From Casimicrobium huifangae (GTDB lineage: Bacteria > Pseudomonadota > Gammaproteobacteria > Burkholderiales > Casimicrobiaceae), in the NCBI RefSeq assembly GCF_009746125.1, contig NZ_CP041352.1:3270436-3334435 (forward strand): 64,000 bases of DNA. The letters run 5' to 3'. A program made the position numbers and the translations under genes. The notes under the pieces were generated by a model, which saw nothing but the letters and a program-made list of their open reading frames with translations, ran no database searches and was not told the DNA's origin. Positions 63,589 through 64,000 of this stretch are shown in pieces (position 1 is the first letter of the stretch; every line of letters starts with the position of its first letter).

Positions 63589-64000
63589 ATGAAGCTGCAA
63601 GTTCTCTTTGCCTCCGCACTGGTGACGCTCGCCGGTGGGCTCGTTGCACCGCTACCGGTGGTGGCGCAGGTTGCCCCCACCGCTGCCGAGGTCGGCCGTT
63701 ACACCGGGCTGCACGCGGCTGCCCAGCGCGGAGATGCGGCGACAATACGCCAGCTCGTGGCGGCCGGTGCCAGCCTCAACGCCCGCGAGGCCTACGGCCG
63801 CACGCCACTGCATGTCGCCACCTTCGCCCGCCAGCGCGACGCTGTGCGCGCCCTGCTCGCAGCCGGCGCCGACCCGTCGCTGCTGGAAAGTGATCGCTAT
63901 GACGCGGTGACCATCGCCGCCGTGGCTGACGACGAGGAAACGCTGCGCATCCTGCTGGCGGGCGGCGCCAGCGCCAAACTCACTACCAGCCGCTACGACG
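63589..64000 (+). CDS. Exported ankyrin-repeat protein (3' cut by window end)
   Basis: The frame is open to the right edge; 137 codons are visible. The signal peptide (VLFASALVTLAGGLVAPLPVVAQ) is followed by ankyrin repeats: TGLHAAAQRGDAATIRQLVA, AGASLNAREAYGRTPLHVAT, FARQRDAVRALLAAGADPSL and one starting YDAVTIAAVADDEETLRILL. Exported ankyrin proteins act in the periplasm or outside as protein-binding scaffolds. ATG 63589 follows CAGGAGCCCTC. The rest of the protein lies outside the window. Confidence 0.88.
   Translation, partial: MKLQVLFASALVTLAGGLVAPLPVVAQVAPTAAEVGRYTGLHAAAQRGDAATIRQLVAAGASLNAREAYGRTPLHVATFARQRDAVRALLAAGADPSLLESDRYDAVTIAAVADDEETLRILLAGGASAKLTTSRYD

Overview
The window is GC-rich, densely packed Gram-negative chromosome, most likely Betaproteobacteria (Burkholderiales-like). 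The main reasons are a CTGT-N8-ACAG LexA box, the recX-recA/lexA arrangement, a SpeD-SpeE fusion, the DUF2145 gene pair, a split MacAB-type exporter, and frequent GTG/TTG starts. There is no prophage, rRNA, tRNA or CRISPR array that I can support. The genus cannot be fixed from the sequence alone.

Layout. 1-9.6 kb holds a GGDEF-EAL protein (cut by the left edge), a response regulator, a VOC protein, a three-gene tripartite efflux operon, dnaG and a rhodanese. The dnaG gene carries an unusual C-terminal DUF559 nuclease-like module and a low-GC 3' third. 9.4-19.1 kb holds an ECF sigma/zinc anti-sigma pair, a glycine-zipper envelope protein followed by a C-rich small-RNA-like segment, RidA, an ArgD-type aminotransferase, a REP-associated transposase with four GTAG-type REP repeats, alaS, an MFS permease and a VOC protein. 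19.3-28.6 kb holds the DNA repair block (tag; recX-recA diverging from lexA) together with a secreted delta-60 repeat protein, a GNAT enzyme, a zinc-ribbon protein and a HAD hydrolase.

28.6-39.1 kb is the most distinctive region. One minus-strand run of closely spaced genes encodes a 2421-residue Ig/cadherin-like plus beta-helix surface protein, three tandem phage-Tail-Collar (microcystin-dependent-protein-like) proteins, a Tat-signal protein and a GNAT acetyltransferase. It meets a DUF6916 gene tail to tail. No phage structural or lysis genes are present.

39.3-49.4 kb holds a thioesterase, a TSUP permease, YiaA/B-like and DUF2145 envelope genes, a DsrE-like protein, a self-processing SpeD-SpeE fusion directly behind a strong terminator, a secreted protein with EF-hand/dockerin-like repeats, a sirtuin, a head-to-head pair of truncated transketolase genes (likely an inversion scar) and a D-threonine aldolase-type enzyme. 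49.5-64 kb holds a four-gene operon headed by a CSLREA beta-helix protein, a BTAD regulator, a class V aminotransferase, an M16 peptidase, lrgAB with a lipoprotein gene, a DUF1080 lipoprotein and the 5' part of an ankyrin-repeat protein.

Two non-coding signals stand out. One is a degenerate ~85-bp intergenic element in three copies, with conserved GGGCT/AGCCC ends and a TCGACTTT core. The other is a tandem 22-bp triplicate between recA and lexA.
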